A stretch of 64,000 nt of DNA from Thiorhodovibrio litoralis. Lineage in GTDB: Bacteria > Pseudomonadota > Gammaproteobacteria > Chromatiales > Chromatiaceae. Positions 49,317-58,074 of this stretch are shown piece after piece; the stretch's first letter is position 1, and each line of letters opens with the position of its first letter. The position numbers and the translations under genes were made by a program. The stretch is taken from positions 3,706,501-3,770,500 of the forward strand of contig NZ_CP121473.1 of assembly GCF_033954455.1 (NCBI RefSeq). The letters are read 5' to 3'. The notes beneath the pieces are model-generated. The model was not told where the DNA came from. It saw nothing but the letters and a program-made list of their open reading frames with translations, and did no database searches.

Positions 49317-50777
49317 ATGAAAACATTTCAACTTAGCGCATTGGCATTGGCTTGTAGTGCCGCCCTGATGCCGGTCGCGCATGCGACCAATGGTTACATG
49401 TCGCATGCATATTCGCCGACAGCAAAGGGCATGGCGGGTGCAGGCGAAGCGGCCATGCCACAAGACAGCTTGGCAATCGTCGGCAACCCTGCCGCAGCCA
49501 ATCAGGTCGGTCGGCGCGCCGATGTCGGTATTTCCTGGTTTAGTCCGCTTCGCGAATACGACGGCGTCTCACCGAACCTAGCAACTGGGGCCTTGGCCCC
49601 GATCGGCGGCGGAATGAACGGCACCGGCACCGTCACCAGCGAGAACACCGACTTCCTCGTTCCTGGCTTTGGCTATGCGCTGCCGATCGACGAGCGCAGC
49701 GCGGTCGCTATCGCGCTCTTCGGTAACGGCGGCATGAACACCGACTACCGTAGCAGCGACACCTTGATGGGACTCGGAACCTACGGCGGGAACAACTCGA
49801 TGTTTAACCCGCCCTCCAATCAGATGGGCCAGGTGCCCGGCACCACCGTCGAAGGCGCTGGCAATACCGGCGTCAACCTAGAGCAGCTCGGCGTTTCTCT
49901 CGCCTATTCACGCGAGGTCGCAGACGGGCTGAGCCTAGGCGCGAGTTTCTTGCTCGGTTACCAGACCATTGAAATTAAAGGGCTTGGTGCCTTCCAGGGT
50001 TTCACCCAAACCTTCACCCAGAGCATGATCGCCAATCAGGGGATGAGCGCCGTCTCACCGACGAACCTTACTGACAACGGCCAGGATTCAGCTTGGGGCT
50101 ACGGCTTCCAGGTCGGCGCACTCTGGGAGGTGAGCCCCATGTTCTCCGTCGGCGCCTCCTACCGGACCAAGATGTACATGGGCGAGTTCGATAAATATTC
50201 GGACCTGTTCGCGGAGGGCGGTGATTTCGATATTCCCGCAGTCGGCACCATTGGCATCGCCTTGCGCCCGAATGATCGTCTCGCCTTCGCGTTCGATATC
50301 CAGCGCATCTGGTATAGCGATGTACCTGCCATCGCTAACAACAACAACCTTGCGCAGAACTGCGATCTCTACGCGGCCTTTGGTCAACCCAGCGCGCCGG
50401 GCGCAACCTATGATGCAAGTTATTGCCTCGGCGGTTCCAAGGGTGCCGGCTTCGGCTGGGACGATATGACTGTGTTCAAGTTCGGCACCCAATATGCAGT
50501 GAATGACAAGCTAAAGCTGCGCGCCGGTTACAGCTACGGCGAAAGTCCGATCGACGGCAGTCAAGTTGCATTCAACGCGCTGGCTCCCGCGACGCTCGAG
50601 AATCACTTCACCCTGGGCGCAAGCTATATGGTGAAGGACAACTTCGAGCTGACCTTCTGGGGCATGTACGCACCAGAAGAAACGATCAAGGGACCGGGTG
50701 AGTTCACCGGCACTCAAGCACCAGAGATCAAGATGCATCAGTACGAACTGGGCGTGAACTTCGCCTGGCTCTATTGA
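49317..50777 (+). CDS. outer membrane protein, OmpP1/FadL/TodX family
   Basis: A 486-residue beta-barrel of the family that takes up fatty acids and other hydrophobic compounds. A signal peptide (residues 1-23, MKTFQLSALALACSAALMPVAHA) is followed by the mature N-terminal segment TNGYMSHAYSPTAKGMAGAGEAAMPQDSLAIVGNPAAAN, including the conserved NPAA. The last residues LGVNFAWLY end in an aromatic as for barrel proteins. The ATG at 49317 follows GAGGAGG. It is monocistronic, closed by the terminator at 50802. The substrate is not identifiable. Two cysteines (NCDLYAAF, SYCLGG) fall in one loop and may form a disulphide. Confidence 0.92.
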   Translation: MKTFQLSALALACSAALMPVAHATNGYMSHAYSPTAKGMAGAGEAAMPQDSLAIVGNPAAANQVGRRADVGISWFSPLREYDGVSPNLATGALAPIGGGMNGTGTVTSENTDFLVPGFGYALPIDERSAVAIALFGNGGMNTDYRSSDTLMGLGTYGGNNSMFNPPSNQMGQVPGTTVEGAGNTGVNLEQLGVSLAYSREVADGLSLGASFLLGYQTIEIKGLGAFQGFTQTFTQSMIANQGMSAVSPTNLTDNGQDSAWGYGFQVGALWEVSPMFSVGASYRTKMYMGEFDKYSDLFAEGGDFDIPAVGTIGIALRPNDRLAFAFDIQRIWYSDVPAIANNNNLAQNCDLYAAFGQPSAPGATYDASYCLGGSKGAGFGWDDMTVFKFGTQYAVNDKLKLRAGYSYGESPIDGSQVAFNALAPATLENHFTLGASYMVKDNFELTFWGMYAPEETIKGPGEFTGTQAPEIKMHQYELGVNFAWLY

Positions 50778-50801
50778 CCAAGTAACAGGTTCAGAGAAGG
50801 A

Positions 50802-50836
50802 GCAACGAGCCGCCGCAAGGCGGCTTGTTGCATTTT
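50802..50836 (+). terminator. intrinsic terminator after the FadL-like gene
   Basis: Stem GCAACGAGCCGCC / GGCGGCTTGTTGC (one G-T pair) with GCAA loop, then ATTTT. The convergent pth ends 28 nt further on. Confidence 0.85.
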
Positions 50837-50863
50837 AGCTACTGCACGCGATGGATTGCACAG

Positions 50864-51451
50864 CTAGGAACGCGCGTGCAGGCGATTCATCGCCCGCTGA
50901 AACTCTCCGGTCAACAGTTCCGGCAGGCAGCCTTCGGCCTGAGTGACCGCCTCGAGGATCGCATCGAAATCGGTGCGCGAGGGGCGGCTCAACACATAGC
51001 CGATGACCTGCTCCTTGCTACCGGGGTGTCCGATGCCAATACGCAGTCGCCAAAAATCCTGATTGCTTAGCGCGGCGAGAGTATCGCGCATGCCGTTATG
51101 TCCCGCATGGCCGCCGCCGAACTTGAGCTTGAGCTGCCCGGGCGGCAGGTCAAGCTCATCATAGGCGACCAGAATATTGGCCGCAGCGATATCGAAATAG
51201 CGCGCCACGGCGGCAATGCTACGGCCACTGTGGTTCATGAAGGTGGTGGGTTTCAGCAGGCGCAGATCATGGCCATGCACACTTAAGCGACTTAGTTCGC
51301 CGAAGAACTTCGACTCTGTTTGAAAACGCCCGCCGTGCTCGGCGGCAATGCGATCGACAAAGCAAAACCCGGCATTATGCCGCGTGTCCTCATAGTCGCG
51401 CCCGGGATTACCGAGCCCGACAATCAGTCCGATGCCCTGATCGCTGTTCAT
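50864..51451 (-). CDS. pth: peptidyl-tRNA hydrolase
   Basis: Recycles peptidyl-tRNA lost from stalled ribosomes. The 195-residue product has IVGLGNPGRDYEDTRHNAGF with the catalytic histidine in RHNAG, KPTTFMNHSG, YDELDLPPGQLKLKFGGGHAGHNGMRD, and GIGHPG. It follows rplY on the minus strand, standard order. In many relatives ychF follows; here the next feature is the convergent FadL-like gene. Confidence 0.96.
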   Translation of the reverse strand: MNSDQGIGLIVGLGNPGRDYEDTRHNAGFCFVDRIAAEHGGRFQTESKFFGELSRLSVHGHDLRLLKPTTFMNHSGRSIAAVARYFDIAAANILVAYDELDLPPGQLKLKFGGGHAGHNGMRDTLAALSNQDFWRLRIGIGHPGSKEQVIGYVLSRPSRTDFDAILEAVTQAEGCLPELLTGEFQRAMNRLHARS

Positions 51452-51547
51452 TGGTCACCGACGCTCAATCCGCATACGCCATGCCCCCCGCAACTGGCTG
51501 ACCAGCTTTGGAAGTCCGGGGCGAATGGGTCACCATGCTAGCGGGTG

Positions 51548-51578
51548 CGGGCTTGAGCCGAAATCAAACTCAAGCCCG
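51548..51578 (-). terminator. hairpin in the rplY-pth spacer
   Basis: CGGGCTTGAG / CTCAAGCCCG stem with an 11-nt loop, 10 nt after the rplY stop. There is no T-run, so it may be a processing or stabilising hairpin and not a terminator. Confidence 0.5.
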
Positions 51579-51587
51579 GCAACCACT

Positions 51588-52211
51588 TCAGTCAGCCTCA
51601 TCCTCTGGGGCTTCTTCCTCGCCGGCGGCATCGTCAGCCGTGGTATGGGTCGTATGCACCACCACCACGGGTGCGTCGATATCGACACTGGAGTCCAGCT
51701 CAACGCCCTTGGGCAGCGAGATCTCCGAGACATGCAGCGTCTGGCCGATCTCCATATCGGCGATGTCGACGGCAATGAACTCGGGCAGATCCTGCGGCAG
51801 GCAGAGGATGTCGAGCTCGGTCAGATTGTGCGAGGCCTGACCGCCGAGCTTGATGCCTTTACAAATATTCTCGTTCTCGAAATGGATAGGCACTGTCATG
51901 CGCAGCTTTTCACCCTTGCTGACACGCTGGAAATCAACGTGCAGGATGAAAGGCTTGGCCGGATGACGTTGCAGGTCCTTCAGCACCACCTGCACCGTGT
52001 CACCAGCCAGGTTCAGATCGAGTAGCGTCGAATAGAAGGACTCCTGCGCGGTATATTTGACCAGCTCGCTATGCGGCAGCATAAACATCTGCGGGTCCTT
52101 GCCCCCACCGTAGAGAATGCCAGGTACCTGACCAGTACGACGCAAGCGGCGGCTCGCACCCTTCCTCACGTCAGTGCGCGCTTCCGCGACGATTTGCATT
52201 GTTTCGCTCAT
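51588..52211 (-). CDS. rplY: 50S ribosomal protein bL25 (general stress CTC type)
   Basis: 5S rRNA-binding protein of the long CTC type, 207 residues. The N-terminal L25 domain (QIVAEARTDVRKGASRRLRRTGQVPGILYG) is followed by the TL5 C-terminal domain (VDFQRVSKGEKLRMTVPIHF) and an acidic tail. The ATG at 52211 is seven bases after GGAG; a 78-residue extension to 52445 overlaps prs and its terminator, so it is rejected. Confidence 0.95.
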   Translation of the reverse strand: MSETMQIVAEARTDVRKGASRRLRRTGQVPGILYGGGKDPQMFMLPHSELVKYTAQESFYSTLLDLNLAGDTVQVVLKDLQRHPAKPFILHVDFQRVSKGEKLRMTVPIHFENENICKGIKLGGQASHNLTELDILCLPQDLPEFIAVDIADMEIGQTLHVSEISLPKGVELDSSVDIDAPVVVVHTTHTTADDAAGEEEAPEDEAD

Positions 52212-52321
52212 GGATAAACTCCGTAAAAAATACCGCGTCGAGCCCCGCCAACAGGTGGCATCCAGCGACTGACGCGACAGACTTCCGCCATTCGGTCCGC
52301 GACCAGACGAATGACGGAACC

Positions 52322-52351
52322 AAAAAGCCGCGCCCGCAACGCGGGCACGGC
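52322..52351 (-). terminator. intrinsic terminator after prs
   Basis: Minus strand: GCCGTGCCCGC-GTT-GCGGGCGCGGC then TTTTT. A second GCCCGG ... CCGGGC hairpin with TTTTT (about 52380-52430) lies between it and the prs stop, so prs ends in two tandem terminators. Confidence 0.85.
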
Positions 52352-52437
52352 CCAAAAATTCTATAAAACCGGCATGAAAAAGCCCGGCGTCGAGTCGGCT
52401 TCCAGACTGCTTCCGGGCCGGCCCTGCGTCCGGCTGA

Positions 52438-53391
52438 TCAGTCAACGAACAGCGAGCTCACCGACTCCTCGTTCGACACCCGGCGCATGGTCTCCGCCAG
52501 CAACTCACCAATACTCAACTGGCGAATCTTTTCGCACTCGCGCGCGCGGCTGCCGAGCGGAATGGTATTGGTTACCACCAGTTCATCGAGCCGCGAGGCG
52601 CTGATATTGTCCAGCGCCGGCCCCGACAGCACCGGATGGGTGCAGTAAGCGGACACCATGGCCGCGCCCTGATCCTTCAGCGCGGCGGCGGCCTGGCACA
52701 GGGTCCCGGCCGTATCGACCAGGTCATCGATCAGCACACAGGAGCGCCCGCGCACATCGCCGATAATGTTCATCACCCGGGCCTCGTTTGCGCGCGGGCG
52801 GCGCTTGTCGATGATGGCCAAGTCGGCATCATCAAGGCGCTTGGCCAGGGCGCGCGCGCGCACCACGCCACCGACGTCGGGCGAGACGACGATAATATTT
52901 GGGTACTTTTGCCGCCAGATGTCGCCTAACAGAATGGGCGAGGCATAGACGTTATCGACCGGAATATCAAAAAAGCCCTGAATCTGATCCGCGTGCAGAT
53001 CGACCGTCAGCACCCGGTCGGCGCCGGCCGAGCCAATCATCTTGGCGGTCAGCCGCGCCGTGATGGGCACGCGCGCCGAGCGCGGGCGCCGATCCTGCCT
53101 GGCATAGCCGAAATAAGGAATCACCGCCGTCACCCGCTTGGCCGAGGCCCAGCGCAGGGCGTCGATCATCACCAGGAGCTCGAGCAGGTTGTCGTTGGTC
53201 GGCGCACAGGTCGGCTGCACGACAAAAACATCCCGGCCGCGGACATTTTCCTGGATCTCAGCCATCACCTCACCATCGCTGAACTGTCCCACCACGGCTT
53301 TACCCAGGGGGATGTTCAGATGGGCGGCGATCTCGCTCGACAGGGCCAGATTGGCATTGCCGGAGAAAACCATCATCTGGCTGGCAGGCAC
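52438..53391 (-). CDS. prs: ribose-phosphate pyrophosphokinase
   Basis: Makes PRPP from ribose 5-phosphate and ATP, for nucleotide, His and Trp synthesis. With a GTG start at 53391 the product has 317 residues (E. coli 315): [48 protein letters not shown], the PRPP-binding [14 protein letters not shown]. An earlier GTG at 53418 (326 residues) and ATGs at 53376/53373 are also in frame; none has a good ribosome site. It follows tRNA-Gln and ends with terminators. Confidence 0.93.
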   Translation of the reverse strand: MPASQMMVFSGNANLALSSEIAAHLNIPLGKAVVGQFSDGEVMAEIQENVRGRDVFVVQPTCAPTNDNLLELLVMIDALRWASAKRVTAVIPYFGYARQDRRPRSARVPITARLTAKMIGSAGADRVLTVDLHADQIQGFFDIPVDNVYASPILLGDIWRQKYPNIIVVSPDVGGVVRARALAKRLDDADLAIIDKRRPRANEARVMNIIGDVRGRSCVLIDDLVDTAGTLCQAAAALKDQGAAMVSAYCTHPVLSGPALDNISASRLDELVVTNTIPLGSRARECEKIRQLSIGELLAETMRRVSNEESVSSLFVD

Positions 53392-53488
53392 GGCCTTGTC
53401 TCGATTCTGTATTGGCACGGCGATAGTGCTTTTGACTGACGCTCAGAGACGCTGGCCGTTCTCGGGGAGACATCCTCGCGCTTCACGC

Positions 53489-53530
53489 TGATGGCTGGGC
53501 GATGACGGCTGGGCAAAGATGGTTGGCGTC
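53489..53530 (-). repeat. three 14-bp units between tRNA-Gln and prs
   Basis: Plus-strand TGATGGCTGGGCGA (53489), TGACGGCTGGGCAA (53503), AGATGGTTGGCGTC (53517). Here the array follows a tRNA, not a stop codon. Confidence 0.8.
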
Positions 53531-53554
53531 CCGGATCTAACGTTCTAAGGAAAA

Positions 53555-53629
53555 TGGCTGGGGCGCCAGGATTCGAACCTGGGAATGCTGGGATCAAAAC
53601 CCAGTGCCTTACCACTTGGCGACGCCCCA
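53555..53629 (-). tRNA. tRNA-Gln (TTG)
   Basis: Acceptor TGGGGCG/CGCCCCA, anticodon TTG in TTTTGAT, T-arm GGTTCGAATCC, encoded CCA. It lies between ispE and prs, a common gammaproteobacterial position. Confidence 0.96.
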
Positions 53630-53647
53630 ATTGTTGTGCTGCCCGCA

Positions 53648-53671
53648 TTAACCGGCAATTTAACCGGTCAT
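53648..53671 (-). repeat. duplicated last codons of ispE
   Basis: On the coding strand ATGACCGGTTAA (last three codons and stop of ispE) is followed directly by ATTGCCGGTTAA, 10 of 12 bases identical. Confidence 0.85.
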
Positions 53672-54505
53672 TAAGGGCGAGCGATTGTAGCCCCTGGCGA
53701 CAAATGCCGACCAAGCCGCCGGTGCTTGATCGCGAAGATGCTCAGCCTGCGTCCGGTCCTCGAAAGCGGCGAACAGGCAGCAGCCGGTCCCGGTTAAGCG
53801 CGCCCTCGCGCGGGCGTTGAGCCAATGATAGGCCTCGGCCACGGGCGCATAACGGCGTAAAACCACCGACAGGCAATCGTTTCTGTCATCGCCCTCAACG
53901 AAGCCGGCTATTGTGATCGGCGCAGAATCCCTTGTCAAATCAGGGTCACCGAAAACCGCCGCAGTCGACACCTGACAAGGCGGCACCAGCACTAGATACC
54001 AGGGCTCGGGCAACGCCACAGGCGCAAGCTGCTCGCCAACACCTTCGGCCCAGGCGGCATAACCGCGCACAAACACCGGCACATCGGCACCTAGCTCGAG
54101 CCCAAGTGCGGCCAGTCGGTCGTTGTCCAATCCCAAGGCCCACAGGCGGTTGAGCGCATGCAGCGTAGTGGCGGCATCCGAGCTGCCGCCGCCAAGCCCA
54201 CCGCCCATGGGCAGTTGTTTATCGACGCGAATATCGACCCCTTGCTGATAGCCGGTCTGACGCTGCAGCAGGCGCGCGGCGCGCACGACCAGATCCTGCT
54301 CCGGTGCCACAGCGACGGCGCCCTGCAGGCGCTGCACCTGTGCGTCGGCGCGAACATCAAAAAACAGCCGATCGCAACGGTCGATGAATTGAAAGACACT
54401 CTGCAGCAGATGGTAACCGTCGGCGCGGCGGCCGAGCACACGCAAGGTCAGGTTGAGCTTGGCCGGCGCCAGCCAGGCGCCATCCGCCGCCGGCGCCGGC
54501 ACCAT
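53660..54505 (-). CDS. ispE: 4-diphosphocytidyl-2-C-methyl-D-erythritol kinase
   Basis: GHMP kinase of the MEP pathway to isoprenoids, phosphorylating CDP-ME. The 281-residue product has LAPAKLNLTLRVLGRRADGYHLL, the ATP-binding PMGGGLGGGSSDAATTL and the C-terminal GTGCCLFAAF. The ATG at 54505 lies eight bases after the TPR-gene stop. The window's neighbours put it next to the TPR gene, where many relatives have lolB between the two; lolB is absent here. Confidence 0.95.
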   Translation of the reverse strand: MVPAPAADGAWLAPAKLNLTLRVLGRRADGYHLLQSVFQFIDRCDRLFFDVRADAQVQRLQGAVAVAPEQDLVVRAARLLQRQTGYQQGVDIRVDKQLPMGGGLGGGSSDAATTLHALNRLWALGLDNDRLAALGLELGADVPVFVRGYAAWAEGVGEQLAPVALPEPWYLVLVPPCQVSTAAVFGDPDLTRDSAPITIAGFVEGDDRNDCLSVVLRRYAPVAEAYHWLNARARARLTGTGCCLFAAFEDRTQAEHLRDQAPAAWSAFVARGYNRSPLMTG

Positions 54506-54513
54506 ATCCGCAC

Positions 54514-56475
54514 TCAAGACCCGGTGCTCGGCGCCAGGGAGACGGGGTGACGCTCGATAACGCGCAGCAGGTAGTCGTGATCGGGAAATTGGTCGAGCGC
54601 CTGTTGCCACACAGCGCGCGCCTCATCGCGGCGACCAAGGGCCCACAGCACCTCACCAAGGTGGGCGGCAATCTCGCCATCGGTCAGTTGCTCAAGCGCC
54701 TTGCGCAAGTAGGCCTCGGCCTCCGCCGGCTTGCCCATGCGGTACAGCAGCCAGCCCATGCTGTCGAGAACGGCCGGCTGATCCGGCTCCAGCTCCAGCG
54801 CGCGCGAAATAAAGCCCTTGGCTTCGTCGAGGCGGTCGGTTTGGTCCGCCAGGGTGTAGCCGAGGGCGTTGAGCGCATCGGCATGGTCGGGGTCCATACT
54901 CAGCACCCGGCGCAGGTCGCGCTCGAGCACGTCGACCTGCTGGAGGGTGGCCGCCAATAGCGCGCGGGCGTAGAGCAGATCGGGATTATCCGGAAACTGC
55001 TCGAGCGCCTGGTCGTAAACCGCCATTGCGCCCGACCCGTCATTGATGTCCCGCAGTATCTCACCCTCAATCAGGTACAGCGCGGGCTGCTGATGCGGCG
55101 ACTCGTCGCGCAATCGCTGCAGCCGCTCACGCGCGCGTGCAGGCTGGCCAAGACGCGCCTCGACGCTGGCGAGGCGGATTTGCGCATCCAGCGCTTTATC
55201 GCCACGCACCTTCTCGTACCAGACGCGGGCCTGTTCGAGCTGTCCGGCCGCCTCTTCGGTCTGCCCGAGCATGAAGGTCGCATCCTGCACGCGCTCACCG
55301 CTTTGGCGCAGCCGCAAAAGATAGTCGCGCGCAGCGTCGTAGTCTTTCAGCTGCAGCGAAAGCACGCCGGCGGCGAAGAGCACCCCCGGCATGTCCGGAC
55401 GTGACGCGAGCAGAGTATCGAAGGCCGCGCGCGCATCCTCATAGCGTTTGGCCTCGATCAGCAACTGCGCGTAAAGCGTGCGCAGCTCAAGGTCGTCCGT
55501 GCCTTGGGAGAAATAACGCTCGAGCTCAACGATGGCCTCGTCGGTACGATCCTCGCTGACCAACAACTGCACCAGAAACTGGGGCGGACGATTCCAGGCC
55601 GGGCGCTGCGCGGCGGCGCGCTCGGCATAGTCACGCGCCAGTTCCGGCTGGCTCGCGCCCGCAGCCAAACCGGCGAGGGCCAGTAGCGCATCCGGGTCCT
55701 CACCGAATTCGCCAATCAGCGCGCGCATCAAATCCAGGCGCTGCAGCGGGTCGTCCAGCCGCGCCACCAGCCGCGCGCAGTGAAGATACCCCTGTCGCCG
55801 ATCGGGTGAGAGTTCCATGACCGCGCGCAGATAGGGCATGGCCTGATCGACCTTACCCCCTTCAAGGATGATGTAGGCTGCGACCTGGCGCGCCTGCAGC
55901 GAATCCGGCACCAAGCTCGCCCAGAAAGCGGCGGCTTCCTCGGCCTTGGCTTGATCATTGCCGGCAATGGCCGCACGCGTGGCCAGCTCTGCCAACATCG
56001 GCTCGGACGTGCGTTGCGCGGCGGCAAAATAGTGCGGGAAGGCTTCCAGCGGAAGGTCGCGCTGCATCGCCACCTCGGCCACCAGCACATCGTAGAGCAG
56101 GTCGGCATCCAGCTCAGCCAGCGGCGCGTCTGGGGCACTTGGCTCCGGCTGTATGCGACTGGATGCCGCCAGGCTCTCAGGTGCCGCGGGGCTATCCGAC
56201 CCAGCAGGGCTGTCCAACACTGCGGGGCTATCGGATGCTGCGAGCCTGCCCGATGCCGCCGGGTCACTCGAGGCCAACGGAATCGGAGTAGCCGATTGCG
56301 CGGGTGGCGCCGTTTGCGGCCTCGCGACGAGCGGGCCGCTCGCGCCAAGCAGCAAGATCAGCGACAGCCACATCGCAGCTGCGCCAGGGACCGGGGCCGG
56401 CAAGGAGCGAGCCGCCAAGGAGCCTCGCCGCCGGGCCAAGGGCTTCCGCCAACAGAAATTCGTCGCGTCTGACAT
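54514..56475 (-). CDS. TPR-repeat protein, probably secreted or membrane-anchored
   Basis: A 653-residue protein with a hydrophobic segment at about residues 35-52 that could be a signal anchor or a late signal peptide. It is followed by a linker of about 60 residues built of six-residue Ala/Ser/Asp/Pro units (AASGRL, AASDSP, AVLDSP, AGSDSP, AAPESL, AASSRI). TPR repeats fill the rest, such as DADLLYDVLVAEVAMQRDLP..., ALNALGYTLADQTDRLDEAKGFISRALELEPDQPAVLDSMGWLLYRMGKPAEAEAYLRKAL. Similar TPR proteins sit between hemA and ispE in other gammaproteobacteria. Function is unknown. The ATG at 56475 is chosen; a TTG at 56487 would add four residues. Confidence 0.9.
   Translation of the reverse strand: MSDATNFCWRKPLARRRGSLAARSLPAPVPGAAAMWLSLILLLGASGPLVARPQTAPPAQSATPIPLASSDPAASGRLAASDSPAVLDSPAGSDSPAAPESLAASSRIQPEPSAPDAPLAELDADLLYDVLVAEVAMQRDLPLEAFPHYFAAAQRTSEPMLAELATRAAIAGNDQAKAEEAAAFWASLVPDSLQARQVAAYIILEGGKVDQAMPYLRAVMELSPDRRQGYLHCARLVARLDDPLQRLDLMRALIGEFGEDPDALLALAGLAAGASQPELARDYAERAAAQRPAWNRPPQFLVQLLVSEDRTDEAIVELERYFSQGTDDLELRTLYAQLLIEAKRYEDARAAFDTLLASRPDMPGVLFAAGVLSLQLKDYDAARDYLLRLRQSGERVQDATFMLGQTEEAAGQLEQARVWYEKVRGDKALDAQIRLASVEARLGQPARARERLQRLRDESPHQQPALYLIEGEILRDINDGSGAMAVYDQALEQFPDNPDLLYARALLAATLQQVDVLERDLRRVLSMDPDHADALNALGYTLADQTDRLDEAKGFISRALELEPDQPAVLDSMGWLLYRMGKPAEAEAYLRKALEQLTDGEIAAHLGEVLWALGRRDEARAVWQQALDQFPDHDYLLRVIERHPVSLAPSTGS
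56177..56284 (-). repeat. coding 18-bp (6-residue) repeat in the TPR-protein linker
   Basis: Six in-frame units of six residues each (Ala/Ser/Asp/Pro-rich) occupy about residues 64-99. The 18-bp period equals that of several intergenic arrays in this window. Boundaries are approximate. Confidence 0.6.
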
Positions 56476-56671
56476 GATAATATTCAAGCTCTAACAAAAA
56501 TTCGTCGCGCCGGTCGAAGTCATCGTCTCCGGCCCGCGCAGTATACGCGACCGGGGAGGAAATGCGCTGCGGCGCAGCGCCCTGACCAAACAGTCAATCG
56601 CCTTGCCCCAAATGTCTTAAAATCTGTTACCTTTACCGGTCAATTTAAACCGGCCCATCGGGAAATTGCGC

Positions 56672-58036
56672 ATGAGTCTGCTCACCCTTGGCCTGAATCA
56701 CAAAACGGCCCCCGTCGATATCCGCGAGCGTCTGACCTTCGGTCCGGACGTGATCGTCGGCGCCCTGCGCAGTCTGACAGACCACTCGATGGTAAGCGAG
56801 GGCGTGATTCTTTCGACCTGCAATCGCACGGAAGTTTACTGCGCGCTTGAGCCCCAGGTGAGCGAGGCACAGATTCGCGACTGGCTCGGGCGCTTCCACG
56901 GCGTCGATCCTCAGCTGATTGCACCCCACCTCTATGCCCATAAGGATCGCGATGCGATTCAGCACCTGCTCAAGGTCGCCAGCGGGCTGGACTCTATGGT
57001 GCTGGGCGAGCCGCAAATTCTCGGCCAGGTCAAACAGGCATTCCAGACCGCGTGCGACAGCGGCACCGCGGGGCGAATGCTTGGGCGGCTGTTTCAGCAT
57101 TGTTTCTCGGTCGCCAAGCAGGTGCGTACCGACACCGCGATCGGCAGCAGCCCGGTGTCGGTCGCCTTTGCCGCCGTCAGCCTGGCGCGGCAGATTTTCA
57201 GCGACCTCAGCTCCCAGACCGCGCTACTGATCGGCGCCGGCGAAACCATCGAGCTGGCCGCGCGCCATTTGCACCAGCACGGCATCGGGCGCATCGTCGT
57301 CGCTAACCGCACGGTCGAGCGCGCTCATCTGGTCGCATCGCAATTCGACGGCTACGCCATCGCGCTCACCGAACTGGTCAACCATCTGCCCGAGGCCGAC
57401 ATCGTCGTCTCCTCCACTGCCAGCCCGCTGCCGGTGCTCGGCAAGGGCGCGGTGGAGCGCGCGCTCAAGATTCGCAAGCACAGGCCCATCTTCATGGTCG
57501 ATATCGCCGTGCCGCGCGACATTGAGCCAGAAGTCGGCGACCTGAGCGATGTCTATCTCTACACTGTCGACGATCTCCAGGGTGTGGTCGAAGAAGGCCT
57601 GCGCTCGCGCCATCAGGCAGCCGCCCAGGCGATGGAAATCATCGACCTGCACACCGATGAATTCATGGCCTGGCTGCGCTCGCTCGACGCCGTCACGCTC
57701 ATCCAGGACTACCGCCGCCGCGCCGAAAGCATTCGCGACGAGATGGTTGGCCGCGCCCAAAAGCAACTCGCCGCCGGCAAACCGGCCGAGGACGTTGTCT
57801 GCCAGCTGGCCCACACGCTGACCAATAAAATCCTCCACACGCCGAGCGTGCGCCTGCGCCGCGCTGGTCGCGAGGGACAATCCGAATTACTCGAAGCCGC
57901 GAACCAACTGTTCGCGCTCGGCCAGACTGTCGGAGATCCGAGTGGCGGATCTCAGGCCATCGGCGATGCCGGCAGCGAGGCGGCCAACTGCCCAGCCGAG
58001 GCCGTCAAGCGCGCTGCCGCTGGCGGTGCAGGTTGA
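56672..58036 (+). CDS. hemA: glutamyl-tRNA reductase
   Basis: First committed step of tetrapyrrole synthesis (haem, and bacteriochlorophyll if present) by the C5 pathway. The 454-residue product has MSLLTLGLNHKTAPVDIRERL, the catalytic cysteine in STCNRTEVYC, LDSMVLGEPQILGQVK and NRTVERA in the NADPH domain. The last ~35 residues are Ala-rich and not conserved. The ATG at 56672 is chosen over TTG at 56666. It diverges from the TPR gene and heads hemA-prfA-prmC. Confidence 0.96.
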   Translation: MSLLTLGLNHKTAPVDIRERLTFGPDVIVGALRSLTDHSMVSEGVILSTCNRTEVYCALEPQVSEAQIRDWLGRFHGVDPQLIAPHLYAHKDRDAIQHLLKVASGLDSMVLGEPQILGQVKQAFQTACDSGTAGRMLGRLFQHCFSVAKQVRTDTAIGSSPVSVAFAAVSLARQIFSDLSSQTALLIGAGETIELAARHLHQHGIGRIVVANRTVERAHLVASQFDGYAIALTELVNHLPEADIVVSSTASPLPVLGKGAVERALKIRKHRPIFMVDIAVPRDIEPEVGDLSDVYLYTVDDLQGVVEEGLRSRHQAAAQAMEIIDLHTDEFMAWLRSLDAVTLIQDYRRRAESIRDEMVGRAQKQLAAGKPAEDVVCQLAHTLTNKILHTPSVRLRRAGREGQSELLEAANQLFALGQTVGDPSGGSQAIGDAGSEAANCPAEAVKRAAAGGAG

Positions 58037-58074
58037 GCGCACCTCAAACCTGGTTGGAATGACGGCCACGCAGT

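Noticed and set aside
52212-52445. N-terminal extension of rplY to 285 residues
   Set aside because: It would overlap the prs stop and both terminators; the ATG at 52211 has a ribosome site and the correct family start.
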